NCBI GenBank assembly: GCA_905221605.1
Contig: CAJNDS010002046.1
Location: 177,501 to 241,500, forward strand
From: Symbiodinium natans
Taxonomy: Eukaryota > Sar > Dinophyceae > Suessiales > Symbiodiniaceae
Reading direction: 5' to 3'
DNA length: 64,000 nucleotides
Under the pieces are notes generated by a model, which saw only the letters and a list, made by a program, of their open reading frames with translations, was not told the origin of the DNA and searched no databases. Each line of letters starts with the position of its first letter. Position 1 is the stretch's first letter. Position numbers and translations under genes: made by a program. This document shows, one piece after another, positions 54,179-64,000 of the stretch.

Positions 54179-57100
54179 TCAGTCGTCATCTACATGTCTC
54201 AGAATACCAATTCTGATGACCTCAGCCACATAACGGATCCTAAGTTCGTCCACTTCCATAGATGTGGTGGAGTGGAAGAGGATGGAGATGAAGTCAGGCG
54301 TTCGGCGTGTGACAAACTGGGATAGGCCAGAAGCCCCAAACAGGTCACAGGTGCCCGGACAAGCTTGCAAACAGTGTTGCAACGTAGCTTCTACGGCCTG
54401 ACAGAAGGGACACGGCTTCAGCAAAAGCGTATCTTCGTGTCCTGGAGTCGCCAGCAACAGGCGAAGCGGCCACAGTCCCGTCAACCGAGTAAAGCTCCAC
54501 AGCTCAACAGAATCCCACAGCTTATCAGGGACACATCCCAACAATACATCCCACCCTTGGCAAGCGCGAACTGGGCAAAGGTCTATGTACCTCAGGTTAA
54601 GACCTGCCAAAACCTTAGTGGCGGAAGCTGCGAATTCCGTCAGGTCCAAGGCACTAAGGCGAGGAGTCAACACTAAACGCTTGTAACGCTGCAGCAAAGT
54701 TTTCCGTAAGGCCTTACAGGATCTGGCCAGTTCCATTTCTTCCAGCGTGCAAACACCAGAGTCCTGCAGAGGCGGAATTCCTCCGCACTGCTCCAGAAGG
54801 TCACGAGTCATGTGCAACCAAGTACCATTGTGAATGGGTTCGGCCATAGTCACCATACGATACACTGGGTGATCTTGTGGTAGAATGCTGATTTTGGCCA
54901 AATAAGCCAAAGCTCGTAATTTGGCCTTAGTGCCCAACCTAAAATGCCAGCCAACAGTGGCCACTGCAAGAGGCCCGCGTATGGCAGACCCTGCTTTGCC
55001 TGCTAGAATTTGTTTCGCCCAGTCAGCCTGCAGCCTGTTCAGCTGTGAGTATGCGTTGGGGACCAAGGGCAGGAGCTCGGCGGCGTAGAGAATGACGGGT
55101 TCGACCCGTTCAGTGATGGCAACTGCCAAAACCGGGGGTGGAAAGCCTGCCTGCTTAGCCATGGTCATAAGCTCCTGGAAGAGAGCATTTCCCACTTTTA
55201 AGATATGGGCAAGGCGCATTTCCAAGGAAAGACCACGTTCAAGCTGGACCCCTAACAACTTATACGTTTCACACGCAATGTCAACCAAGGGGACGTCAGG
55301 AGCGTCATAGCAGGGCATGATGGCAGTCTTTGACGGTCCCATATTAAACTTGGCACGAACAGTGTGTGCAAACAAGTCCAAACCCTCAGTTGCCGCCTTG
55401 CAGACCTCGGTGCAAGAAGGAAACGGTGCAACCACATCGTCTATAAAGAGGAGAGGTCCCAGGGGCGAGTGGCCCAAGTTCTCCAGGATCTGCACTCTTT
55501 CATCGATGGAATTTAACCGGCCAAGATCATGGATGGCCACTCGCCGAATCAGGCGTTGATCCCAACCCTGCAACATCAGCCTTTGAAGTCTAGCTACAAT
55601 GGCTGGCCCTTCGTTTAATGGTTCAAGGCGACAGAGTTCTGGGACAGGCGTGAGAGTCGTCCACAACCCTGCAATAGCATCGGCTGCAAAACTAGGCAGG
55701 ACCGAATTGGAGGGTTGGCAAACAGAAGAAAGAATTTGCTGAAGGAGCTTCATGAAAGCCGTGAAGATGTGAACAGCAAAGCGCTTGCCTTGTGGAAGGC
55801 CCGCCCTGAAAGACATCGCATCTGATACTACCCCACCAAGGGAGAGGACAGCAGAGTCCATGTGAAGGAAGTCCCAGAGTAACAACCACTCTGTACCCAC
55901 CACTCCTGCATGAAAAGCTGCGAGCAGCATTGCATTATGATCCGTAGCATCATAGGCGGATTGTATGTCTGCAAAGAGCAGATATGTATGGAGCCCTTGT
56001 GAGTGCCGGATTTGTGCGTGTAGTATTACCGCTAAAACGATTGCCACTGTCTCAAACTTGCCCCCCAGTTGCGCTGCGCCAGTGAAGTCCTCTAAGATCT
56101 TCTTGCAACGTCCGAGCCAGAGCCCATCTTGAACTGCAGCCATGTCTGAGACGACACTTATTGGTCTGAGATTAGTGACCTTTCGGACTACTCTAGGCCC
56201 AGCCTTGCGAATGGGCGTGATGCGTCTTTCACACCAAAGCGAGGAAGTTAACTCACACTCCCTAGCTAAGTTAACCAAAGCCAAATTGAGAGCCTTAGCT
56301 GGGGGACAGCTCGTCTTGGCAGCTGCCAGAGCGCATCGATAACTTTGTTTGCGCAGACGGAAAGACCGTTGCACTTCCTCAAGTTCTTGCCATGAATAAG
56401 GGGCTGCGTTGACTGCCGTGTTGCTTTCAGGGGCATCCGCAAGACCTGGAATGCCTCTCGGCACAGCTTTGTGCCTGTGAATGGTGCGAACACTCTGTTC
56501 AAGTGCACGCTCACATTCTGGATCCTGATAGAAATCATTGTCCGCTCTTCCCAGCAAATCATGCTGGATAGCAGAAATAGTTTGTTGCACCCCTGAAACT
56601 GCACCAGTGTTAGGCTCAGCCAAAGCATACCCAAAGTCACGGTCCTTCTTGAACCATGAAGAAAGAAAGGCTTTCGCCTGATTAGGTTGAGATGTCAGGA
56701 GCGACAAATATCTGCTTACAGTGGCCGCCTTGGTTTGGTCATCAAATTGCTTCACAGCTGCCTTGTATTGGTCATAGTTCTGGAAGTCACAGACTTTAGG
56801 CACTCTCTGTGGCCACCGATTCTTTTGACCGGCGACTCCGCGAACACGGGTAAGTCCCCCGCAATGCCCTGTAAAACAAACCAAAACTTCCCTAATCCAA
56901 GCAGCGGCGTCAAGCAAATCCCGCTTACGCTTAGGCAACAAACAGTGCTTGTTTGCTGCAATCTCAACTTGCACGTCATTAGTAATCAAGGCAGCCAATG
57001 CAAATGAGGACTCTGCCGAAGCTAGCGCCTCATCCCACTCATTCGATTGGGACCAAATGACTCGCCCAACAGATGATTCAAAGGACGCCTGCAAGGATAC

Positions 57101-58171
57101 GGGGCAGCGTGAGATAACCATGGAATGATCAGACGCTCCAATGTCCTCTTGGACTACATCAACTGGTAAGGGTTGGCACCTGTCAGTTAGGACGAGGTCG
57201 ATAATCGTCCCACTGACATGCGTCGGGAAATGCGGGTTGCATGCTACCAGGTTACGGGATTCAATTTCCAGCTGTATGAGTTTGTCATTGAGCCTTTGGC
57301 AGCAATGTAGACAGCTGCATTCTGGTGAGTGGTGAACAAGACCTTGCAGATGAACGTTGCCATCACCTGCAATTACAATTCTGGATGAAGGGTATTTCGT
57401 CTTGATAATGTCGAATTCAGAAAGAATTTGCCGCCAAGTCTGTAAGTCACCCCCTGGTTTGGGATAGATGGCTCCCAGAATAAGAGCAGGACCCTGTCGC
57501 TGCCAACGTTGGCCACGGAACATCAGCCAGAGGATCACTGGGGAACCCATGTCTTCCATGACAGAAACTTCTAAACGCAGTTCTGACGCAACAAGTACAC
57601 CCACTGCTTCCCATGAGGTAGTTTGCAGACCAAGCCACTCAAAAGGGAAGCCTGCAGGAATTTCCGCTCCGGGGGGCCACCTGGCCCCAGGAAGGATACA
57701 AACCTGTATGTTCTTGTCCACTAAAACGGAGCAAATGTGGAAGAGCCGCCATACGAGGAGTTCTTCACTAGCAATGCGGCTCAACCCCAAGCGCCCCGGA
57801 TTTAGGACAGCAAAGGTGAGCTCAGAACATTGGAACCCTTCCTGCTTATGTTCATATTGGTCCACCAAGGTGCCTCCCATGTAGGGCGATTCAATTGCCA
57901 CTCTGCTTGTGGTGCTGCGTGCAGCACTTGGAATGGCCACGTGCTTCAAGAAACCCTTTAACGCAGAAACAAATTCAGAAAGCTTTGCCAGTCTCAAAAA
58001 ACGGGATTGTCCATTGGAGGCTAGGTTCCCAGGGTTTTGCGGGGCTAACTCAAAGAGCCCCCGAATATCTTTGAGGGCAGCGTTGACCTCCATTCTTTTC
58101 GGCACACTGGCCAGCCAGTCCGACCAGATATGGCGAAGCTCTTGGATACACAGTTGTATCGAATCGTCCAT
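54179..58171 (-). CDS. LINE ORF2: endonuclease and reverse transcriptase
   Basis: The open frame extends up to 58258 (1359 codons); the likely start is the ATG at 58171 (MDDSIQLCIQELRHIWSD), because the preceding 29 residues are hydrophobic and unlike the family. In numbering of the full frame: an apurinic-type (EEP) endonuclease from about residue 150, with LNPGRLG, GDGNVHL (about 300), IIDLVLT and GASDHS (about 377). Reverse transcriptase motifs follow: NLRPISVVSD, FADIQSAYDATDH (about 760), GLPQGKRF (about 820) and FIDD (about 938). Near 1286 is a CX2CX8HX4C knuckle, as at the C-terminus of many LINEs. The endonuclease Glu expected near the LPGARWPPG stretch reads Gly. ORF2 nicks target DNA and copies the element RNA. 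Confidence 0.9.
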   Translation of the reverse strand: MDDSIQLCIQELRHIWSDWLASVPKRMEVNAALKDIRGLFELAPQNPGNLASNGQSRFLRLAKLSEFVSALKGFLKHVAIPSAARSTTSRVAIESPYMGGTLVDQYEHKQEGFQCSELTFAVLNPGRLGLSRIASEELLVWRLFHICSVLVDKNIQVCILPGARWPPGAEIPAGFPFEWLGLQTTSWEAVGVLVASELRLEVSVMEDMGSPVILWLMFRGQRWQRQGPALILGAIYPKPGGDLQTWRQILSEFDIIKTKYPSSRIVIAGDGNVHLQGLVHHSPECSCLHCCQRLNDKLIQLEIESRNLVACNPHFPTHVSGTIIDLVLTDRCQPLPVDVVQEDIGASDHSMVISRCPVSLQASFESSVGRVIWSQSNEWDEALASAESSFALAALITNDVQVEIAANKHCLLPKRKRDLLDAAAWIREVLVCFTGHCGGLTRVRGVAGQKNRWPQRVPKVCDFQNYDQYKAAVKQFDDQTKAATVSRYLSLLTSQPNQAKAFLSSWFKKDRDFGYALAEPNTGAVSGVQQTISAIQHDLLGRADNDFYQDPECERALEQSVRTIHRHKAVPRGIPGLADAPESNTAVNAAPYSWQELEEVQRSFRLRKQSYRCALAAAKTSCPPAKALNLALVNLARECELTSSLWCERRITPIRKAGPRVVRKVTNLRPISVVSDMAAVQDGLWLGRCKKILEDFTGAAQLGGKFETVAIVLAVILHAQIRHSQGLHTYLLFADIQSAYDATDHNAMLLAAFHAGVVGTEWLLLWDFLHMDSAVLSLGGVVSDAMSFRAGLPQGKRFAVHIFTAFMKLLQQILSSVCQPSNSVLPSFAADAIAGLWTTLTPVPELCRLEPLNEGPAIVARLQRLMLQGWDQRLIRRVAIHDLGRLNSIDERVQILENLGHSPLGPLLFIDDVVAPFPSCTEVCKAATEGLDLFAHTVRAKFNMGPSKTAIMPCYDAPDVPLVDIACETYKLLGVQLERGLSLEMRLAHILKVGNALFQELMTMAKQAGFPPPVLAVAITERVEPVILYAAELLPLVPNAYSQLNRLQADWAKQILAGKAGSAIRGPLAVATVGWHFRLGTKAKLRALAYLAKISILPQDHPVYRMVTMAEPIHNGTWLHMTRDLLEQCGGIPPLQDSGVCTLEEMELARSCKALRKTLLQRYKRLVLTPRLSALDLTEFAASATKVLAGLNLRYIDLCPVRACQGWDVLLGCVPDKLWDSVELWSFTRLTGLWPLRLLLATPGHEDTLLLKPCPFCQAVEATLQHCLQACPGTCDLFGASGLSQFVTRRTPDFISILFHSTTSMEVDELRIRYVAEVIRIGILRHVDDD

Positions 58172-58435
58172 GGCTGCAATTAAGGCTGAAAGGTAAAAAG
58201 CCCCGGGCGTAAAAAACCTCATGAAGGCGAGAGAAAAAAAAATGAGTGCAAGGCACAAATCTTCAATAACACCACTTCACGGGCAAAGTCTAGCGGTTGA
58301 AGAACCAGATCTAGGAACGGCTCGCTGCCAATTTCACATACCGCGTCCCATGGTACATTCATGTGGTGTTCCACATCGACAAATTAAGTATTCAAATTAG
58401 GTGCAAGCGGTCTCGAGTAGAAGTTGAAACGAGCC

Positions 58436-59284
58436 TCACGCTTCACTGGTGGGACTCATAAGCGTGGAAACAGGCCCAAAGAAAGGCAAAAGCTTTCTCA
58501 AAATGTCATGCGTGAAGCAAGACCTACGCCCCTTCAGCACCACTTGGACCAAGCGGCTGTGAACTTGCACTGTCAGCTTTACTGACGGCGAAAAAGTAAT
58601 CGAAACACTGGGCTGACCTTTCTGTCCACCCACCTCTCCATAAGGCATTCTCGCATTCGGCTCGCCTTTCTTTAACACCTTAATTCCAGCAGCCTCAACT
58701 TTTGCATGGAGGGCTGCTGCTGAAACAATGGGAGGCATTGGGTGAAACGTGGCAGTGATATTTGAACGGTGATTTCCTCCTAGCTCCGCAAGCTTTGAGC
58801 AGACATTGTCTAACGCTTTCAAGATGGCCGAGTCTGTCTTCAAAACCTGGAGGTCATGGGCTAGCGACTCTTTCGCGCCGGAGTCCCAAACCTTTTGCGA
58901 GGTCTCTTCAACTGCACTTGGCTCTACACGAGGCTCAGCGTTGACGAGACTAGCCACAACCTCGGGGATTGTGACCTTGACATGCGCAAAGATTTCCTGC
59001 TTAAAGTCCTCAAGCTTTTTCGCTAGGAGCTCATGGATCGCATCGGGGAGTACATTCACGACACTTGACGCTTGAGTACAGGTTGCGTTCCTCAATCTCG
59101 GCAAAGGTGAACGGGACCTGCTACGTGAAGAAGAAGAATCTTCTGCAGTAGCTTCGTGGGGATGACATGGGTCAATCTCATAGGATTGCGGTGTGAAATG
59201 ATCTCGGCCAACATGCTCAATCTCAAGTTGGTGTAAGAAGCACTCAAAAGCAGCATTGACTCTGCAGATGGCTTCGCGATCCAT
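58436..59284 (-). CDS. LINE ORF1-like protein (282 aa)
   Basis: Open frame upstream of ORF2, separated by 264 bp from the likely ORF2 start. ATG at 59284 gives MDREAICRVNAAFECF. Residues about 48-62 are Ser/Arg-rich (SSSRSRSRSPLPR), as in RNA-binding proteins. Helical and coiled-coil-like segments follow (AIHELLAKKLEDFKQEIFAH and a Leu-rich stretch near 150-175). The C-terminal third is basic. LINE ORF1 proteins bind element RNA and act as chaperones. No classical RRM or CCHC zinc knuckle was seen, so assignment rests on position and composition. Confidence 0.65.
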   Translation of the reverse strand: MDREAICRVNAAFECFLHQLEIEHVGRDHFTPQSYEIDPCHPHEATAEDSSSSRSRSRSPLPRLRNATCTQASSVVNVLPDAIHELLAKKLEDFKQEIFAHVKVTIPEVVASLVNAEPRVEPSAVEETSQKVWDSGAKESLAHDLQVLKTDSAILKALDNVCSKLAELGGNHRSNITATFHPMPPIVSAAALHAKVEAAGIKVLKKGEPNARMPYGEVGGQKGQPSVSITFSPSVKLTVQVHSRLVQVVLKGRRSCFTHDILRKLLPFFGPVSTLMSPTSEA

Positions 59285-59529
59285 GGATCTACCCTACCTT
59301 CCCACGAAAACGCCCAAAAACTACCGAAACAGGCCAAGAGCCTTCAATGTCACAAGCAACGCGGCTCATGATCTTTCAACAAGTTGCAAGCCCTCAAATG
59401 TACTTGCTGGTCGTCATGAGTCACTGCAAGCTTGGTTAAGGCGCAACTTCCATGATCTTTTTCGGTCATTGCAGAACCATACCCAAAACATTCTCTGAAC
59501 ACTCACAGGCACATGCATTCCTGCACGCG

Positions 59530-61460
59530 CATCCTACATCCATCCAAGGCTCAGGAGCACATTTTTGGAAGGTGCTTCCGAGAGGAATCTGCACAACAAT
59601 CCCTTAAAAAAAAAGAAAAAAAAACAAACAAACAACCAACCACCAATGCCCCCACTTCCTAAACCCATCTAAGGCCCAAGGCTCAGGGGTGTCCTCAGTC
59701 AAGGTGGAAAAGAAAAAAAAAAAAAAAAAACGGGCGGCCGCAAACCAAGGCACATGCATGCATCATGCATTCCTGCACCCATTTCAGGCTCAGGAGCACA
59801 TTTTTGGAAGGTGCTTCCGAGAGGAATCTGCACAACAATCCCTTAAAAAAAAAATCAACAAACAACCAACCACCAATCTCCCCACCTCCTAACCCATCTA
59901 AGGCTCAGGGGTCTCCTCAGTCAAGGTGTACGCGTGCGGTAGCACATCTCACACAACACACACCACACACAACCACGAACGCACACCACGAAAACAGCAA
60001 ACAAAAAAAAAAACAACAACAACAACAAGCAACGTCCAATCCCCACACATCCTCGACCCATCCAAGGCTCAGGAGTGTCCTTAGTCAAGGCGCATGCGTG
60101 CAGCAGCCCAGTAAACAATCCAGACGTGCAAAAAGCAACGCGCCACAAGCACACAACCACGCACGCCCACGAAGCAACAGCGAACCACAGAAACACCGAC
60201 GACAAGCATCCAACTCCCACATATCATCCAAGGCTCAGTAGTGTCCTTAGTCAAGGCGCATGCGTGCAGTAGGTCTGCACACAATACACGCGACGAAACA
60301 GCAACCAACGGACCAACTGACAACCAGCAACCAATCCCCACACATCCCAAACCCTTCCAAGGCTCGGGAGTGTCCTTAGCCTCGGCGCATACGTGCAGTA
60401 ACTCAGCAAACAACCAAGACTCACAGCCACCAAAGCCACGCACGCACACGACGAAACATCGAACAACAGACCAACTGCCAACCAAAATCAAACCAGACAC
60501 ATCCCAAACCCCTCCAAGATTCAGGAGTGTCCTTAGTCAAGGCGCACGCGTGCGGTATAGTAAACAGCCACCCAAGACACAAAACCACGCATGCACGCTA
60601 CGAAACATCGAACAGCTGACCAACCGACAACCAACAAACAAACCCAACACATCCCAACCCCCGCCAAGATTCAGGGGTGTCCTTAGTCAAGGCGCATGCG
60701 TGAAGTACAGTTAAACAACCAAGACCCGAAAACAACAAACACACCACAGAAACGCGACCACGCATTGGCCCGGAAGAGAAAAAAAAAAAAAACGAACAAC
60801 AAACCAACCGACCACCAACAACCAAACTTCGCGCATCCCAAACCATCCAAGGCTCAGGAGTGTCCTTAGTCAAGGCGCACACGTGCAGCACCACCAGAAG
60901 CAACCAAGACCCTCCATCAACAACAACACCCCACACACACACACAGTGGCAAAAAAAAAAAAAAACACGGGCGGCCCCAAACCAAGGCACATGCATGCAT
61001 CATGCATTCCTGCACGCTCGTCTAAATCCATTTCAGGCTCAGGAGCACATTTTTGGAAGGTGCTTCCGAGAGGAATCTGCACAGCCCCAAACCAAGGCAC
61101 ATGCATGCATCATGCATTCCTGCACGCTCGTCCTAAATCCATTTCAGGCTCAGGAGCACATTTTTGGAAGGTGCTTCCGAGAGGAATCTGCACAGCCCCA
61201 AACCAAGGCACATGCATGCATCATGCATTCCTGCACGCTCGTCCTAAATCCATTTCAGGCTCAGGAGCACATTTTTGGAAGGTGCTTCCGAGAGGAATCT
61301 GCACAACTAAAAAAAAAAAATCAACAAACAACCAACCACCAATCCCCCAACCTCCTAAACCCATCTAAGGCCCAAGGCTCAGGGGTGTCCTCAGTCAAGG
61401 TGGAAAAAAAAAAAAAACGGGCGGCCCTAAGCCAAGGCACATGTGCCCAGTAAACGCCCC
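59530..61460. repeat. A/C-rich satellite array with a conserved core
   Basis: The word AGGCTCAGG (or a one-base variant) recurs 14 times, at about 59547, 59679, 59786, 59901, 60065, 60231, 60360, 60517, 60667, 60850, 61035, 61146, 61257 and 61375. Spacing is 107-185 bp. Two unit types alternate. Type 1 continues GTGTCCTTAGTCAAGGCGCATGCGTGCAG. Type 2 continues GCACATTTTTGGAAGGTGCTTCCGAGAGGAAT, where GGAAG-GTG-CTTCC forms a small hairpin. Spacers are rich in A and C with A-runs. At 60973-61310 type 2 occurs as three near-perfect copies with a period of 111 bp. Frames through it are open on both strands but carry no gene. Confidence 0.93.
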
Positions 61461-62320
61461 TCTTAGAAAAAAAAAATCTGCCACCGTGTCAGGGCACAGG
61501 AACAAACGTCGACACAGGAGACACGCACAGACACACACTCTAAGGACCAAACAAAATTCTCAACCCCCCCACCCCGAAAGAAATCGTCACGCACATATGT
61601 CCTCGTCTCCCATGGCCATCAAACGGCTGCGAGATGCAGTGGGGCAACCATCAAGAAGGTAAATGACGCGCTGCAATCACCCTACATCGTGCTTTTCAAA
61701 AGAGCCCATGCCTATGGATGAACCAAATCTGCCATGATCTACCAAACTCCACTATGGTTCCCCTGATGACATCGGCATTTCAGTACCTGCCCCAAACAAA
61801 CCTAACGAAGTCTAAACCCTAAACCCTTTTTGGAATGCAAGGTCGCCTCGAATCTCCTTGCACCAGCAGCAGACGTAACCCAGGATCCTGCCTCCGAAAC
61901 CAAAGCCCTAACTTCAACCCTGGATCCGAAACCTTGCCGCCCCTCGGCCTTCAAGCCCAAGGGATGGGTTTAGGACTACACTTGAGGGTCAACTGGCGGG
62001 GTCCTTGCTCGCTGGGCAATTTGAGCTTGATCTGCGCCACAGGGGGGCACAGAAGGACGTGCGGGACATGAAGAGGCTTGCAATGTCAGTCGGTCAAAAT
62101 TTTCGCCAAGAATTTGCCTGCCTGTCTGACTACTCGTCCTTCACCTGAAAATCCCTAAGCCCTGCACTCAAAAGGGTTACTGGGGATGCCTCCCCCCGTG
62201 CCAACACGGCCGGCTGCCCACGATGCTTTGGTGCCAGGAGGCAGCGCAAAGTCCTGGGCTGAGACCGTTTCTTGAGGCTTTCCCTGCTTCTTTTGGGTAT
62301 ACTAGGCGTGTTACAGCACT
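61460..62320. other. no supported gene
   Basis: Flank of the satellite array. Two CCCTAAA words at about 61813-61828 resemble the plant/dinoflagellate telomere repeat but are too few to be telomeric. No exon with splice support. Confidence 0.35.
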
Positions 62321-62329
62321 GCTCCTTAC

Positions 62330-63300
62330 CGAAGATTCAGAAGACGCAGAGCAGAACCTTGACACGAGGGATTTTTGGGGCCACGATCTTCTTTGGCGAT
62401 TGCGGGCTTTGCACACGGCCTTCGGGAACTTCTGTTGCAGAAAAACTTTGCTCGAAGTGCTTGCAGATTGACCAGACTCTCAAAAATGTCGTCGCTCCAA
62501 AGTGACTAGGTTTTGTTGTTGTTCAGTCAAGGGATCGTGTTGAAGAGAACGACGACTTTGCGGCACCAAATCTCCTGAGTTCAGAAGCCGACGAGATGCC
62601 GTGCCCAAATGCTTTGAAGCTTTGTGAATTATGCAGCCTTGCCTGTGGCCCTCTTGCATGTTCGCCAGTGCCCTCTTGCGAAATGTGTTGCGCAGGCCAG
62701 CAGTCAGTCAGAGCCCATGCAACTTGGACCCCTGTTTCGCTAGGGAGATCGGGAAAATCGTTTCCTGCTTCTCTCACAGCGGTCATAGGATCCGACGTGT
62801 GATCCGCCAGGCGTGAGGCATCGCGACGAAGTGGTGGGGCAGCCTCCAAAGAGGGCAGCACCCGGCAAACAGCCGCTAGACCGCTGGTGGATTAGGAGAG
62901 TGCTGGAAAGTCGCTTGGGAATTTCGGAGAGCATTGAGGTTATTCCCTTGAGAACTTTTTGATGCAGAAAAAAAAGGAAAGCACTGAAACTACTGAAACC
63001 ACTGAAACCGCTGAAAAAGTTCTTCGGAAGCGAGAAGTGAAGAGCCTATAGGCAACCACAATGAACCGAGTCTAAAGCAACAGCGGCTGAAGCCCTCGCC
63101 TGAACCCTTCAAGCAAAGTCTTTCGTCATTGATGGTAGGGCTTTACAGTATATCTAGCGGCTGCAGGTACCTGCAAGTAGAACGTGGCTGATAAAGGCTT
63201 TTTGCTTGGAGCCTTCGTCGACAGGCCAGGCGAGGAGCTTGCCTTGCTGAGGGGCAAGGAGGGCGCTGAGGGCGCTCCCATGGCCACCAAGTCTTCAAGA
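62330..63300 (-). CDS. multi-exon gene, Ser/Arg-rich protein, unknown function
   Basis: Exons on the minus strand: about 63300-63171 (LVAMGAPSAPSLPLSKASSS, then KKPLSATFYLQ; strong donor GTACCT), 62843-62730 (DASRLADHTSDPMTAVREAG; donor GTCCAA), then 62674 onward (MQEGHRQGCIIHKASKHLGT). The third exon either runs to TGA at 62480 (65 codons) or is spliced at GTCACT (about 62508) to exon 62431-62330 (KAVCKARNRQRRSWPQKSLV), which follows a very good acceptor (tttttctgcaacag) and ends at GTAAGG. All phases are 0, so phase is less discriminating here. The intron between exons 2 and 3 is only 55 bp. No domain is recognised. Confidence 0.45.
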
Positions 63301-63309
63301 GCGGCATGA

Positions 63310-64000
63310 CAGATACTCGGGGTTCAAAACTTTCATGGTTCCCAGCGTGAGCTTCATCAGGCAGCACCCGGAATGAAGAACTTTAGCAAGCTCAGTTCTG
63401 ATCCCGTCCTTGCCTTGATTGTATCTGCTAGAAGTGAGGCCAGGTAAGAGGAACTCAACAAATCTGCTTGAAAGGTAAACTAGCTCTGGTGCGATGCAGC
63501 TGTTTCGACGTAGCATCTTAATTCAGGGTTCATGGGTTCTAGGGTTTTTGGGCTTTGGGGCTGCAAGCGAAACTTCCAAGGCCTCTGTCTTTTGTATTCA
63601 AACCAAATGCTGTTTATAGCCCTTCTTTTGTCATTCTTTCCTCACGTTTGAGGAAGACGAAGCCCGAATCTAAGTCCCGCATCGCGCATTGGATTTGCGC
63701 CTCTTCACGGATGTGGGGACCTTCAGATCCTCAGTCCGACGCACGCTCCCCATCAGCGTGGCAGCAGCATCTATGTTTGGAAAATAAAAGAAAGGAGGCC
63801 TGGAAGGTAACAGCCTCGTGCTTTAACCAACTGAGCTCTGGAAGCAAATGTTCTAGGTCATCTTTCAAACCGCTAAAGTACATTTCAAACCTCCTCGGCA
63901 GGAGTCACGTTGCGCGTTTGTCTTTGCCTGCCTTTCTCTCTGCGAGGCTCGAGGCTCGAACTCCGGACCTTGAGGTGAAAGGCCTCGTCCTCTGACCAAC
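63310..64000. other. no supported gene at the right edge
   Basis: A plus-strand frame (63555-63995) is open to the edge but has no start or splice context of note and is opposite in orientation to all supported genes. Confidence 0.25.

Larger units (their letters stand above)
54040..59300 (-). mobile_element. non-LTR retrotransposon (LINE) with ORF1 and ORF2
   Basis: ORF1 and ORF2 lie head to tail on the minus strand with the order and domains of LINEs. No poly-A tail is visible at the 3' end; a short repeat (TAAGCGATG twice, about 54043-54065) lies 115 bp past the ORF2 stop and could be the tail. The 5' end and target duplications were not identified, so the limits are approximate. Both frames are uninterrupted, so the copy is young or recently active. 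Confidence 0.85.

Noticed and set aside
60973-61310. CRISPR-like array
   Set aside because: Three near-identical 111-bp units have no short repeat and unique spacer arrangement, and the context is eukaryotic.
59530-61400. Relict spliced-leader sequence in CCATTTCAGGCTCAGGAG
   Set aside because: It only partly resembles the dinoflagellate leader end (CCATTTTGGCTCAAG); other copies of the core diverge from it.
59689-61453. Open frames of 130-200 codons in the satellite array
   Set aside because: They repeat with the satellite unit and are poor in stops because the spacers are A/C-rich.
61810-61830. Interstitial telomere repeat (CCCTAAA twice; also single words near 32340 and 32470)
   Set aside because: Too few and scattered copies to be distinguished from chance.

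Overview
The window reads as nuclear DNA of a dinoflagellate; a Symbiodiniaceae-like or Polarella-like genome is my inference. The signs are long non-coding stretches rich in microsatellites and homopolymer C/G tracts, genes cut into 40-200 nt exons, introns that start with GC as often as with GT, near-identical tandem intronless genes, and a LINE whose ORF2 is still open. No bacterial-style operon, tRNA, rRNA or CRISPR array was seen. Every coding piece I can support lies on the minus strand, as expected for dinoflagellate unidirectional gene arrays.

Layout from left to right. 0-5 kb holds loose candidate exons, including one that looks like the N-terminus of the glycine-cleavage H protein. 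5.4-8.4 kb is a five-exon gene of unknown function (207 aa). 9.6-12.0 kb is the 3' part of a gene for a Cys-rich protein, with a 345-bp MITE 11 bp inside one intron. 13.1-18.2 kb holds two tandem copies of an intronless gene, each encoding two fused pepsin-like aspartic proteases. 18.3-19.1 kb is a very long TG microsatellite. 19.2-20.05 kb has four phase-compatible exons beginning with an ATG. 20.9-22.9 kb is another multi-exon gene. 25.8-28.3 kb has exons of a further gene, separated by satellite-like repeats. 28-46 kb is mostly intron-like or intergenic DNA with scattered single exons and minisatellites. 46.7-51.2 kb carries several genes in pieces. 54.2-59.3 kb is a non-LTR retrotransposon (ORF1 and ORF2). 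59.5-61.4 kb is an A/C-rich satellite array. 62.3-63.3 kb is a four-exon gene.

The exons were found by hand. An exon was accepted when its reading frame is open, both edges carry AG and GT/GC (or GA) dinucleotides, and its phase fits its neighbours. Products are mostly unrecognised. The most interesting points are: the protease array may be nested inside an intron of a larger gene (exons at 19.2-20.05 kb joining those at 9.6-12.0 kb in phase); the four protease domains show mosaic variants that suggest gene conversion; one protease copy has lost the AG next to its start that would serve as a trans-splice acceptor; and the LINE endonuclease appears to lack its catalytic Glu. Splice models need transcript data.
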